Origin: Nocardioides litoris
Lineage (GTDB): Bacteria; Actinomycetota; Actinomycetes; Propionibacteriales; Nocardioidaceae
Assembly: GCF_006346315.1 (NCBI RefSeq)
Contig: NZ_VDMR01000004.1
Location: forward strand, 1-64,000
Length of the DNA stretch: 64,000 nucleotides
Direction of reading: 5' to 3'
This document shows, piece by piece, positions 1 to 8,435 of the stretch. Under the pieces are notes generated by a model that made no database searches, was not told the origin of the DNA, and worked only from the letters and a program-made list of their open reading frames with translations. How positions within the stretch are numbered: position 1 is the stretch's first letter; every line of letters starts with the position of its first letter. Position numbers and translations under genes: made by a program.

Positions 1-272
1 CGCCGGCGGCCGGCGGCGCCGCCCCGGGGACCGCCGCTCCGCCAGGCGGAGCGCCCGCGGCCGCCGGGCCCCCCGGCGCGGCCGCAGCCGCGCCGGGCGC
101 CGTCCCGGCCGCGACCTCCGACGAGGCGGTCTACGCCAGCTCCACCACGCTGGCCGACCGCCCGCTCGACTCCGGCACGTTCGGCTGGGTCGCGGTGCTC
201 CTGCTGGTCGCCCTGGTGCTGCTGCCCGGTCTCGTCACCGCCCGCGCACGCCGCCGCGGGGGCTCGGCATGA
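1..272 (+). CDS. C-terminal end of a membrane-anchored Ala/Pro/Gly-rich protein (5' truncated)
   Basis: The reading frame is open from the window edge to a TGA at 270-272. The visible part is an Ala/Pro/Gly-rich, probably extracytoplasmic linker, followed by one hydrophobic helix (about positions 180-237, GWVAVLLLVALVLLPGLV) and a short basic tail (RARRRGG). That is the usual end of a type I anchored surface protein. No LPXTG motif precedes the helix. The stop codon overlaps the ATG of the next gene (ATGA, 269-272), so the two are translationally coupled. The upstream body is outside the window and the function cannot be named; context places it in a phosphate/envelope cluster. Confidence 0.7.
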   Translation, partial: PAAGGAAPGTAAPPGGAPAAAGPPGAAAAAPGAVPAATSDEAVYASSTTLADRPLDSGTFGWVAVLLLVALVLLPGLVTARARRRGGSA

Positions 273-2887
273 CCGCCCGTCACCGCCGGCTGCGCCCCGT
301 GCTCGCGCTCGGCGCCGCGGTCGCCGTGCTCGGCGTCGGGCTGCTCACCGCCCCTGGCCCGAGCACCGCCGCCCCCGCCCCGGACCCCACGCCCCGGGCG
401 AGCGCCGGCGCGTCCGGCGGGTACGCCGCCACCAAGACGCTCACCCGCACCTTCGTCGACGCCCAGGGCACGAGCACGACGGTGTCGAGCTGGGACGTGA
501 CGGTGAGAGCCGACCAGACCGAGGACCTCCGCGGGCGCCAGCGCATCCGCATCTCCTGGAGCGGGGCGCAGCCGAGCGGCGGCCGCGCGGCCAGCCCCTA
601 CGGCGAGAAGGGCCTCAACCAGGAGTACCCCGTCGTGGTCATGCAGTGCCGGGGCCGCGACGACGCCCGGCTGCCGGTGGCCCAGCAGGTGCGCCCCGAG
701 ACCTGCTGGACCTCCTCCTTCGACCAGCGCAGCCAGGTCACCCGGTCCGAGGGCCTCGCGCTCTGGCGGGCCGACCGGTACGCCGCCCCGGCGGCCAAGG
801 TCCCGGTCACCGGCACCGCCGGGGTGGAGGCCCAGGAGTGCCCCGACTTCGACGTCCCGACGTACAGCACCCGGCTCACGCCGTTCGTGGCCCGCTCGGG
901 CACCCGCTACCCGGCCTGCGACGCCGACTCGATGCCGCCCGAGGCGGCGGTCGACTCCGCCTTCCCGCCGGCCGAGGTCGCGGCCTTCACCGACGAGGAC
1001 GGCAACGGGTCGGTCAACTTCGAGCTGCGCAGCGACGTGGAGAACGAGTCGCTGGGCTGCAGCGACACGGTGGCCTGCTCCATCGTCGTCATCCCGATCC
1101 TGGGCCTGAGCTGCCAGCAGCCGGCCGAGCCGCCGACGCTGGACGACAAGGCCTGCCGGGCCTTCGGCAAGTTCGCGCCCGGGTCGAGCAACGGCGTCGG
1201 CGACAGCATCGACGCCGCGGTCGGACCCGCGCTGTGGTGGAGCGAGTCCAACTGGCGCCACCGCTTCTCCGTCCCGGTCACCTTCGGGTTGCCGCCCGAC
1301 ACCTGCGACGTCCTCGACCAGCGTGCCCCGACCGGGTTCTACGGCACCGAGCTGCTCGCACAGGCCGGGCTGCAGTGGTCACCGGCGTACTGCTTGAGCC
1401 GCAAGCGGTTCAAGTTCCAGCTCAACCAGATGTCCGACGTCGCCGGCTACCGCCTGATGGAGAACGGCACCGCCCCCGCCGCGGTCGTCTCCTCCGAGCA
1501 GGACGGCCGCGGCGAGGACCCCGTCGGCTACGCCCCGACCGCGGTGACGGGCTTCGCCATCGGCTACGAGGTCGACCGTCCCGGCAACGCCGGCGAGTAC
1601 GGCACCCTGCGCCTGACGCCCCGGCTGCTGGCCAAGCTGCTGACGCAGAGCTACCTCGGTTCCGACCTCGGCCGCGACCACCCCGGCATGGCCGAGAACC
1701 CCCTGGCGATCATGGCCGACCCCGAGTTCCAGGCGCTGAACACGGGGTTGAGCGCCACGGCGGTGGAGGCGGGCGCCACGCTGCTCTCCCTGTCCAACGA
1801 CTCCGACGTCATCGAGCAGCTCACCGCCTACATCGCCCAGGACGAGGCGGCCAGCGCCTTCGTCGACGGCAAGCCCGACCCGTGGGGCATGCGGGTCAAC
1901 CCGGCCTACCGCCGCATCGAGCTGCCCCGCAGCGAGTGGCCGCTGCTGGACACCTTCGTCCCCCAGACGGAGAACACCTGCCGCCAGCAGAACCCGTCGG
2001 TCTACTTCACCCAGCTCGCGGCCCCGGTCACGACGATGCGCAAGATCTCCGAGGCCCTGCTCGACGCCTGGCCCAACGTGCAGACCAAGTGCGACTACGA
2101 CGCCGCGACCAAGCTCTACAAGCTCGGTCGGATCGATCGCCAGGCCTTCGGGTCCCGGTTCGTCCTGGGGGTCGTCAGCCTCGGCGACGCCGCCCGCTAC
2201 GGCATCAAGACCGCGGCGCTGCAGACCTCGAAGGGCCGCTTCGTCGCTCCCTCCGACGCCTCCATGGCGCGCGCCGTGGGCCTGGCCGAGCAGGACCAGC
2301 GACGGCAGCCGTTCGAGCTCGACGCCCGGCGCCTGGTCCGCGACGGGAAGGCCTACCCGGGCACCATGATCGTCTACACCGCCGCCCGCCTCCGCGGCCT
2401 CGACCAGGACTCGGCCGACAAGGTCGCGCAGTTCGTGCGCATCGCCACGACCGAGGGCCAGCGCCGCGGCAGCGGCAACGGCCAGCTGCCCGCCGGCTTC
2501 CTGCCGATCACCGAGAAGGGGCCGACGGCCCCGCTGTTCCGCTCGGCCCAGGTCGTCGCCGACGCCATCGAGGCCCAGCAGCCCGCGCCCGTCGAGGAGC
2601 AGGACGACCCTCCGGCCGCCGCGCCGCCGGCCGCGGGCTCCTCGCCCGGCATCGTCGAGACCCCCGTGGCCGAGGAGCCGCCGGCCTCGGCACCCGCCGC
2701 CGCGGCACCGAGCGCGACCGCCACCCTCGGGGTCGACGAGGCCGAGCCCGCCGCCTCGCCGACGACCACCGAGACCTCGGGCACCGCCGGTCGGCTGCTG
2801 CCCCTGCTGCTCGCCGCCGCGGTCGTCGGTGGCCTCGTCCGCGCCGGGTCCCGGTTCTTCGTCCGTCCCCCGCGGGGGCTGTCGTGA
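269..2887 (+). CDS. Large secreted, C-terminally membrane-anchored protein, distantly PstS-like
   Basis: 872 residues. It starts with a signal peptide (basic start, then LALGAAVAVLGVGLLTA, cleavage near APGPSTAAP). A long cysteine-containing extracytoplasmic region follows, with an Ala/Pro-rich, partly acidic linker from about residue 770. One transmembrane helix near the C-terminus (LLPLLLAAAVVGGLVRAG) is followed by a short basic tail. The central part (about residues 390-470, around AVTGFAIGYEVD and LTPRLLAKLLTQSYLG) recalls large PstS-like proteins of actinobacterial phosphate clusters. This is a resemblance noted from memory, not a domain hit. No LPXTG motif is present. The gene overlaps both neighbours by 4 bases, so it forms one translational unit with the preceding anchored protein and the following sortase-fold protein. 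Likely role: surface ligand binding or scaffolding. Confidence 0.8.
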   Translation: MTARHRRLRPVLALGAAVAVLGVGLLTAPGPSTAAPAPDPTPRASAGASGGYAATKTLTRTFVDAQGTSTTVSSWDVTVRADQTEDLRGRQRIRISWSGAQPSGGRAASPYGEKGLNQEYPVVVMQCRGRDDARLPVAQQVRPETCWTSSFDQRSQVTRSEGLALWRADRYAAPAAKVPVTGTAGVEAQECPDFDVPTYSTRLTPFVARSGTRYPACDADSMPPEAAVDSAFPPAEVAAFTDEDGNGSVNFELRSDVENESLGCSDTVACSIVVIPILGLSCQQPAEPPTLDDKACRAFGKFAPGSSNGVGDSIDAAVGPALWWSESNWRHRFSVPVTFGLPPDTCDVLDQRAPTGFYGTELLAQAGLQWSPAYCLSRKRFKFQLNQMSDVAGYRLMENGTAPAAVVSSEQDGRGEDPVGYAPTAVTGFAIGYEVDRPGNAGEYGTLRLTPRLLAKLLTQSYLGSDLGRDHPGMAENPLAIMADPEFQALNTGLSATAVEAGATLLSLSNDSDVIEQLTAYIAQDEAASAFVDGKPDPWGMRVNPAYRRIELPRSEWPLLDTFVPQTENTCRQQNPSVYFTQLAAPVTTMRKISEALLDAWPNVQTKCDYDAATKLYKLGRIDRQAFGSRFVLGVVSLGDAARYGIKTAALQTSKGRFVAPSDASMARAVGLAEQDQRRQPFELDARRLVRDGKAYPGTMIVYTAARLRGLDQDSADKVAQFVRIATTEGQRRGSGNGQLPAGFLPITEKGPTAPLFRSAQVVADAIEAQQPAPVEEQDDPPAAAPPAAGSSPGIVETPVAEEPPASAPAAAAPSATATLGVDEAEPAASPTTTETSGTAGRLLPLLLAAAVVGGLVRAGSRFFVRPPRGLS

Positions 2888-3852
2888 CCATGACCTCCCC
2901 GCGCCCGGAGGCGGCCGCTCCGGTGCCGCCGTCCCCGCCGCCGGCGGTCCCGACGCTCCCGACGCGTCCCGGCCGCACGCGGGCGCGTCGCCCGACAAGC
3001 CCGGTGCGTCCCGCCCGGCCGGCTCCGCAGGGGCTGGGCGCCGTCGTCAGCACCGCGAGCACCATGGTGGTGCTGGTCTGCGTCTGGGCCGTGCTCCAGC
3101 TGCTCGTGCTCAGCGGCGTCGCCCACGACCGCGAGCAGACGCTGCTCTTCCAGGACTTCCGCGTCCAGCTGGCCGAGACCACGGCCCCGCTCGGACCGAC
3201 GATCCCGGTCGGCGACCCCGTCGCGATCGTGCGCATCCCGGCCATCGGGGTCGACGAGGTCGTCGTCGAGGGCACCGCCTCCGGCGACCTCCTCGCCGGG
3301 CCCGGGCACCAGCGCGGCACCCCGCTGCCGGGGCAGCGGGGCTTCTCGGTGCTGATGGGCCGCGCCGCGACGTACGGCGCGCCGTTCGCCCGGATCGGGC
3401 AGCTGCGGCCCGGCGACGACGTCGAGGTGCTCACCGCCCAGGGCTCCACGCGGCTCGAGGTGCTCGGCGTCCGCCGCGAGGGCGACCCGGTGCCCACGTT
3501 CACCGACCCGGCCGTGCTCACGCTCGTCTCGGCCGAGGGCTCCGGGACGTTCGCGGCCCTCGCCCCCAGCACCACCGTGTACGTCGACGCGGTGGCCCTC
3601 GAGGCCCTCCCCACGCCCGGCGGCTACGGCCTCGCGCCGCCGGCCTCCGAGGAGGCCCTGGCCCGGGACACCACGGCCCTGCCGCTGCTGGCCCTCTGGC
3701 TGGCCCTGCTGGTCGGGCTCAGCGTCGTCGTCGTGCTGGCCCGGCAGCGCTGGTCGGCGGTCCTGGTGTGGACCGTGGCCGGCCCGGTCGCGGTCAGCCT
3801 CGCCTGGCTCACCACCGACACCGGGATGCGGCTGCTGCCCAACCTCCTCTGA
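2884..3852 (+). CDS. Class E sortase-fold protein without catalytic residues (pseudo-sortase)
   Basis: 322 residues from the GTG that overlaps the previous stop (GTGA); an ATG two codons later is an alternative. A Pro/Arg-rich cytoplasmic segment is followed by a TM helix (about residues 57-78), a sortase beta-barrel domain (about 110-245) and two further C-terminal TM helices. The barrel follows class E sortases closely: an IPAIGVDEVVVEGT stretch, GPGHQRGTPLPGQ and TYGAPFARIGQLRPGDDV. However, the catalytic His of the usual AGHRTTYG motif reads MGRAATYG (His to Arg), the TLTTC motif reads TLVSA (Cys to Ala), and no Arg lies in the expected last strand. All three catalytic positions therefore appear lost while the fold motifs remain. 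It cannot be an ordinary transpeptidase. A structural or binding role with the adjacent secreted proteins and PstS is inferred. Confidence 0.85.
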   Translation: MTMTSPRPEAAAPVPPSPPPAVPTLPTRPGRTRARRPTSPVRPARPAPQGLGAVVSTASTMVVLVCVWAVLQLLVLSGVAHDREQTLLFQDFRVQLAETTAPLGPTIPVGDPVAIVRIPAIGVDEVVVEGTASGDLLAGPGHQRGTPLPGQRGFSVLMGRAATYGAPFARIGQLRPGDDVEVLTAQGSTRLEVLGVRREGDPVPTFTDPAVLTLVSAEGSGTFAALAPSTTVYVDAVALEALPTPGGYGLAPPASEEALARDTTALPLLALWLALLVGLSVVVVLARQRWSAVLVWTVAGPVAVSLAWLTTDTGMRLLPNLL

Positions 3853-3952
3853 CCCCCTGACCCCTGACCCCCGCGCGCTCGGGCCCGCGGGACGCACTCC
3901 GACCGCACCACCCACCCATCACGCACCACCCACCCAAGGGAGCACACCCGAG

Positions 3953-5527
3953 ATGTTCGTCCGCAAGTCCCTCGCCGGCGCCGTCACCGTCGCCGTGACC
4001 GGGTCGGTCCTCGGCCTGACCAGCGTCGGCGCCCGGGCCGCCTACACCCCGCAGCCCGACGACACCCCGTTCACGCCCGTCGCGGCCGACATCATCGGCG
4101 CCGGCTCCGACACCAGCCAGAACGCGCTCCTGCGGCTCGCCACCACCTACAACGGCAGCGTCGCCGCCGGCCAGCCCCGCCTGGCCACCTTCGCCGCCAC
4201 CGGGGGCGGCGACATCGCCCTGCCCTCGGGCCTGAAGCCCCGGCCCAACGGCTCGGGCCAGGGCAAGGCCGCGCTGTACGGCTCCGGCAACAACGCCGAC
4301 ATCGACTTCGCCCGCTCCTCCTCGGCCCTCAGCACCAACGAGAAGAACGCGGGCCTGCAGGCCTTCCCGTTCGCCCTCGACACCCTCAAGCTCGTCGTGT
4401 CGGGTTCGGTGGCCTCCAAGGCCCCCACGACCATCACGCCGGCGCAGATGGTGCAGATCTACAGCGGCCAGGTCACCAACTGGAGCCAGCTCGGCGGCGC
4501 CGACGCGAAGATCGAGCCCAAGATCCCCCAGCCCGGCTCGGGCACCCGGTCCTTCTTCGAGGCGCAGCTGACCGCGGCCAACGACAACAAGCCCGTCACG
4601 CTGGCCGGCTCGGTGGGGGAGTTCCAGGAGAACGACCCAGCGGCCATCGCCGACGACCCGGCCGTCGTGGCCCCGTTCTCGGCCGGCCGCGCCGCCCTGG
4701 CCGGCTCGGCCCTGCGCGTCGAGGGCGGCTTCTCGGCCGACCGCGCGCTGTACAACGTCGTCCGCGGTGACGACCTCGGCAAGCCCGCCATCCAGGCCCT
4801 GTTCGGGCAGGACGGCTTCTTCTGCTCCGACGGCGCCAACGACGAGATCCGCCTCGCCGGCTTCGCCCAGCTCGACAGCGTCGCCGACGGCGGCGTGTGC
4901 GGCCAGGCCAGCAAGGAGCCCGCGGCCAGCCTCAAGACCAACAGCGAGGCGCTCCCGATCGCGACGACCACCCGCGTCTCCGGCACCAGCTCGGCCCCCG
5001 GCGCCGCACGCGTGACCGCCCGGGTCTCGGCCTCGGCCACGCCCACCGGCTTCGTGCAGTTCTCCGACGCCCGCACCGGCGCCGAGCTCGGCGCCCCGGC
5101 CGGAGTCATCGGCGGCGTCGCGACCCTGAACCTCAAGCGCGCCCCCGGTGCCGTCGTCGTCAAGGCCGACTACGTCCCCGACCCCGACTCGACCTTCGTC
5201 GCCTCCTCCGGCCAGGGCGCCGCGGTCGTCAAGGCCGCCTCGGGCATCTCCGAGTCCTTCCCGGCCTCGGTGAGCAAGAAGAAGAAGTCGGCCAAGGGCG
5301 TGGTCACCGTCGCCCTGTCCGGCAGCGCCGCCAAGCCCACCGGCTCGGTCGTGGTCAAGGAGGGCGCCAAGACCGTCGGCTCCGGCAAGCTCGCGGGCGG
5401 CAAGGCCACCCTCACCCTGCAGAAGTCCAAGGTCGGCAAGGGCAAGTCCACCCTGACCATCACCTGGGGCGGCGACGGCAACGGCTTCGGCTCGAGCAAG
5501 AAGTTCACCGTCACCTTCAAGAAGTAG
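3953..5527 (+). CDS. pstS: PstS-type phosphate-binding protein with two C-terminal Ig-like domains
   Basis: 524 residues. The signal peptide ends near VGARA-AYTPQ and has no lipobox cysteine, so this is a secreted rather than lipid-anchored PstS. The periplasmic-binding-protein domain occupies about residues 40-330, with phosphate-contact style motifs GAGSDTSQ near the N-terminus and QPGSGTRSFFEAQL around residue 190. Two Ig-like repeats follow (about 335-425 and 430-524); each contains a PTG-x-V-x-F/V pattern and small beta-rich repeats, the second being Lys-rich. The Ig-like domains replace the lipid anchor and may attach the protein to the wall or to the neighbouring pseudo-sortase/anchored proteins (inference). 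An SD-like AAGGGAG lies upstream of the ATG. pstC and pstA are not between this gene and pstB and may lie upstream of the window. Confidence 0.9.
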   Translation: MFVRKSLAGAVTVAVTGSVLGLTSVGARAAYTPQPDDTPFTPVAADIIGAGSDTSQNALLRLATTYNGSVAAGQPRLATFAATGGGDIALPSGLKPRPNGSGQGKAALYGSGNNADIDFARSSSALSTNEKNAGLQAFPFALDTLKLVVSGSVASKAPTTITPAQMVQIYSGQVTNWSQLGGADAKIEPKIPQPGSGTRSFFEAQLTAANDNKPVTLAGSVGEFQENDPAAIADDPAVVAPFSAGRAALAGSALRVEGGFSADRALYNVVRGDDLGKPAIQALFGQDGFFCSDGANDEIRLAGFAQLDSVADGGVCGQASKEPAASLKTNSEALPIATTTRVSGTSSAPGAARVTARVSASATPTGFVQFSDARTGAELGAPAGVIGGVATLNLKRAPGAVVVKADYVPDPDSTFVASSGQGAAVVKAASGISESFPASVSKKKKSAKGVVTVALSGSAAKPTGSVVVKEGAKTVGSGKLAGGKATLTLQKSKVGKGKSTLTITWGGDGNGFGSSKKFTVTFKK

Positions 5528-5542
5528 CACCCCCTGCGCCCC

Positions 5543-5574
5543 GCCGGGCGGCCGTCCTCCCACGGCCGCCCGGC
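5543..5574 (+). terminator. 13-bp perfect hairpin between pstS and pstB
   Basis: Arms 5543-5555 and 5562-5574 are perfectly complementary (GCCGGGCGGCCGT with its reverse complement) around a 6-base loop. The hairpin starts 16 bases after the pstS stop and has no T-run. It could act as a 3' stabiliser or partial terminator that makes pstS mRNA more abundant than pstB. Confidence 0.6.
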
Positions 5575-5623
5575 GCCGGGCCCGCACCACCACCGCCACC
5601 GCCCAGGACCACCGGAGACCCCC

Positions 5624-6466
5624 GTGACCAGCACCGTCCCGGCGTACGACGCCCCGCCGCCCCCGCCCGTGCCCGCCGCCCCCACCGCGCCGCTCGCCGA
5701 GCTCGAGGGCCGCGAGATCACCGCGTGGTTCGGTGACCGCAAGGTGCTCGACCGCGTCTCGCTGGTCATGCCGGCGGGCGGCATCACCGCCCTCATCGGC
5801 CCCTCGGGCTGCGGCAAGTCGACCTTCCTGCGCATCCTCAACCGGATGCACGAGCTCGTGCCGTCGGCCGCGCTGGCCGGTGAAGTGCTGCTCGACGGCG
5901 AGGACATCTACGACCCCTCGCGACGGCTCATCGACGCCCGGCGCGCGATCGGGATGGTCTTCCAGAAGCCCAACCCGTTCCCCGCGATGTCGATCCGCGA
6001 GAACGTCCTCGCCGGGCTCAAGCTCACCGGCACCAAGGCCTCGCGGTCCGAGCGCGACGACCTCGTCGAGCAGTGCCTGGTCAAGGGCGGGCTGTGGACC
6101 GAGGTGCGCGACCGGCTCGACGCCCCCGGCGGCGGCCTGTCGGGCGGTCAGCAGCAGCGGCTCTGCATCGCCCGCTCGCTGGCCATCAAGCCGCGGGTGC
6201 TGCTGATGGACGAGCCCTGCTCGGCCCTCGACCCCACCTCGACGCGGGTCATCGAGGAGACGATGCTCGACCTGGCCCGCGAGGTGACGATCGTGATCGT
6301 CACGCACAACATGCAGCAGGCCGCCCGCGTCTCCGACCGCTGCGCCTTCTTCCTCGCCTCCCACGGCACCCCGGGCGTCATCATCGAGCACGGCGAGACC
6401 CGCGCGATGTTCGAGGACCCGCAGGACCAGCGCACCAGCGACTACGTCAACGGCCGCTTCGGCTGA
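5624..6466 (+). CDS. pstB: Phosphate ABC transporter ATP-binding protein PstB
   Basis: 280 residues, slightly longer than the usual 250-260 because of a Pro-rich N-terminal extension. ATP hydrolysis by this cytoplasmic subunit drives phosphate import through PstCA with PstS as receptor. The motifs are complete: Walker A GPSGCGKST (about residue 60), Q-loop in VFQKPNPFP, signature LSGGQQQR, Walker B VLLMDEPCSALDP and the switch His in VTHNMQQA. VFQKPNPFPAMSIRENV and the FEDPQDQRTSDYVNGRFG ending are typical of PstB rather than other ABC ATPases. It follows pstS by 96 bases on the same strand. The 3' end overlaps the convergent small gene at 6447 by about 20 bases. Confidence 0.95.
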   Translation: MTSTVPAYDAPPPPPVPAAPTAPLAELEGREITAWFGDRKVLDRVSLVMPAGGITALIGPSGCGKSTFLRILNRMHELVPSAALAGEVLLDGEDIYDPSRRLIDARRAIGMVFQKPNPFPAMSIRENVLAGLKLTGTKASRSERDDLVEQCLVKGGLWTEVRDRLDAPGGGLSGGQQQRLCIARSLAIKPRVLLMDEPCSALDPTSTRVIEETMLDLAREVTIVIVTHNMQQAARVSDRCAFFLASHGTPGVIIEHGETRAMFEDPQDQRTSDYVNGRFG

Positions 6467-6773
6467 CCGGGCCTGCGCCCGCCGACGAGCCGAACCGGTC
6501 GGGCCGGCAGGTCGGTTCCCGCCCGATCGGCAGCCCCGGGTACGCCGCGGGCAGGGTCGCGCGGGGGAGCAGTGCCGGGTCGGCGCCGCGCATGTACGGG
6601 AAGACGACGGCCCGCAGCGGCCGGCCGGCCGGGTCGGACCAGATGACCGCGGTGACGGGACGGCCCTCGTCGTCGAGCACCCACGTCTCGCGCCGGCGCA
6701 GGCCGCAGCGCGCACAGTGCCCCGTCGCCCCGGCCACCCACCGGTGGCCGGCCTCGGCCGTCCTGGTCCGCAT
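6447..6773 (-). CDS. Small Zn-ribbon-like hypothetical protein
   Basis: 108 residues. The ATG at 6773 is preferred over a GTG at 6779 because a GGAGG sits 5 bases upstream of the ATG and overlaps the GTG. The N-terminus carries His-Arg-Trp, ten residues, then Cys-Ala-Arg-Cys-Gly-Leu-Arg-Arg, the look of a small zinc ribbon found in short actinobacterial and phage hypothetical proteins. A further Cys lies in the EPTC segment. The middle is beta-rich and the C-terminus is low-complexity. A TAGCGT hexamer at 6792-6797 (minus strand) is a plausible -10 element. The 3' end overlaps pstB convergently. Function unknown; a nucleic-acid or metal-binding role is only inferred. Confidence 0.65.
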   Translation of the reverse strand: MRTRTAEAGHRWVAGATGHCARCGLRRRETWVLDDEGRPVTAVIWSDPAGRPLRAVVFPYMRGADPALLPRATLPAAYPGLPIGREPTCRPDRFGSSAGAGPVSRSGR

Positions 6774-6839
6774 CGCCACCTCCGCCGGGCGACGCTAGGC
6801 GTGCCCGGTGGGCGGTCGGTGAACGCGCGGCGACGCCCA

Positions 6840-6858
6840 GGTGCCGGCGAGCGGCACC
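6840..6858 (-). terminator. Short hairpin in the intergenic region 6774-6914
   Basis: Arms GGTGCCG (6840-6846) and CGGCACC (6852-6858) flank a 5-base loop, downstream of the minus-strand gene ending at 6915 and upstream of the minus-strand gene starting at 6773. It is a weak terminator candidate without a T-run. The rest of the 141-base gap shows only the -10-like hexamer noted for the small gene. Confidence 0.4.
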
Positions 6859-6914
6859 CTCGGCGCCGGGGCCTTGGTTCCCGCTGCCAGCGCCCGGCCG
6901 TCAGCGCCCCGCCG

Positions 6915-8435
6915 TCAGCGCACGACCCGCGCCCCGTGCCGGCACCACCACCGAGCCGCACCGGCGACCTCGGGGTCGACGGCCCCGGCACCCGCCCCCG
7001 CGGGCCGGTCGGCGGCGAGCAGCGCGAGGTGGGGGTGGCCGGCCATGCCGAGCCCGAACAGGGCCGCCGTGCGGTGGGCGGGGTCGGCCAGCGCGTCGTC
7101 GTACGCCGCCGGGTCGAGCCGCGTCCCGGCGGCGCCGGCCAGGGCCAGCCCGGTGGCGTCGAGGACGGGGTCGGGGCCGTCGACCCACCCCTCGGCCCGG
7201 GCGGGCAGGACGCCCCACAGGGCGCCGCGCAGGCGCCGCGCGGCCCGCGCCCGGACGACCTCGTCGTCGTGGGTCTCGGCGATCTCGGCGACCGCGTCGG
7301 CAACGGGCCCGACGAGGGCCGGCACGGCGCCGACGAGCATGTAGCTGGTGACCCCGCGGGTCTCGTGGTGGCTCATCGCCACGTCGAAGAGCAGCCGCAC
7401 CACCATCGGCTGGTAGGTCACCGAGGCCTCGGCGCACACGCGGCGGGCGAGGTCCTCGCAGGTCGACCAGTAGGCGTTGGCGCGCGAGGCCGACCAGTCG
7501 CTGATCGCGGCCTTGGGAGCCGGCGGTCGGGGCAGCCGCGCCTGGTGGGGGCGCAGCAGCGCGACCGGCGCCAGGCGCAGCAGGTGGGAGAGCCACTCCC
7601 AGCGGACCGGGTCGTCGCACCCGGCGACGTAGGCGTCGACCAGGCTCGGGACCAGCTGTGCCCACAGGCCGGCCGGGTCGGGGCCGACCGCGGCGAGGTT
7701 CTCCACGGCCAGGGCGCCGGCCTCGGCCACCCGCACGCGGTCGTCGGCGAGCAGGTCGACGGCGAGGGCGACGGCGTCGGCGGTCACGGCCTCGCTGACC
7801 GCGCTCACCAGGTCGGCCACGCGCTGCACGTCGGGCTCGGCGACCACGGCGCGGGCGGCGTCGACGACGAGGTGGCCGTAGGGACCGCTGCGCAGGAGGG
7901 CGAGGGACTCGTAGCGGACCGGGTAGCCCGGTCCGACGCTGCGGCCGAGCTCGTCGACGAGGCGGTCGACGAGCGGTCGGGCGAGCCGCTCCGGCAGCCC
8001 GACCGCGCCGGCGGCGGCCATCGCCCGCGACCACCGCAGCCACGCGCCGGCGGCGATGACCTCGCCGGCGTCGGCCGCGTCGAGCAGCGCCTCGGTCAGG
8101 TCCGACACGGCCCGTACGCCGGTCGCGGGGCTGCCCGGGCGGGTGTCGGGCGGGCTGTCGGCGGGGAAGGTCCGGCACGTCACGTCGACGGCGGCGCGCA
8201 CCGACCCCGTCTCGGCGCCCAGCGCCTCCTCGCACGCGTCGAGCAGCGCGCCGTCGCGCAGCGCGCCGGTCTCGAGCCGGTGGAGCCGGGCGGAGTTGGT
8301 CCCGGCGGCCTCGGCGAGCTGCTTCAGCGTGGGTGCGCCGGGGGCGGTGAGGCGGACCATCCGCACGACCCAGCCGCAGCGCGCGCGGACGTCGACGGCC
8401 CCCTTGTCGAGGGGGGTGTTGTCCTCCAGGGACAA
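6915..8435 (-). CDS. XRE-type HTH protein with a large helical-repeat C-terminal region
   Basis: About 506 residues if the TTG at 8435 is the start; GTG codons at 8453 and 8366 are alternatives. The longer versions are preferred because helix 1 of the N-terminal HTH (VRARCGWVVRMVRL, then TLKQLAEAAGTNSARLHRLETG) would be cut by the 8366 start. The rest is almost entirely alpha-helical, Ala/Leu/Val/Asp-rich and repetitive, like HEAT or armadillo repeats. It contains a conserved-looking MSHHETRGVTSYMLVG stretch, and no enzymatic motif or TM helix is evident. This suggests a cytoplasmic DNA-binding regulator with a protein-interaction scaffold (inference). A 7-bp inverted repeat lies over the proposed start and may be its own operator. 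It follows the small membrane gene at 8522 by 86 bases on the same strand. Confidence 0.75.
   Translation of the reverse strand: MSLEDNTPLDKGAVDVRARCGWVVRMVRLTAPGAPTLKQLAEAAGTNSARLHRLETGALRDGALLDACEEALGAETGSVRAAVDVTCRTFPADSPPDTRPGSPATGVRAVSDLTEALLDAADAGEVIAAGAWLRWSRAMAAAGAVGLPERLARPLVDRLVDELGRSVGPGYPVRYESLALLRSGPYGHLVVDAARAVVAEPDVQRVADLVSAVSEAVTADAVALAVDLLADDRVRVAEAGALAVENLAAVGPDPAGLWAQLVPSLVDAYVAGCDDPVRWEWLSHLLRLAPVALLRPHQARLPRPPAPKAAISDWSASRANAYWSTCEDLARRVCAEASVTYQPMVVRLLFDVAMSHHETRGVTSYMLVGAVPALVGPVADAVAEIAETHDDEVVRARAARRLRGALWGVLPARAEGWVDGPDPVLDATGLALAGAAGTRLDPAAYDDALADPAHRTAALFGLGMAGHPHLALLAADRPAGAGAGAVDPEVAGAARWWCRHGARVVR

Noticed and set aside
269-5527. LPXTG-type sorting signals in the secreted proteins next to the sortase-fold gene
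   Set aside because: None of the C-termini in this cluster has LPXTG, LAXTG or a similar motif before a TM helix. PstS has no C-terminal helix at all.
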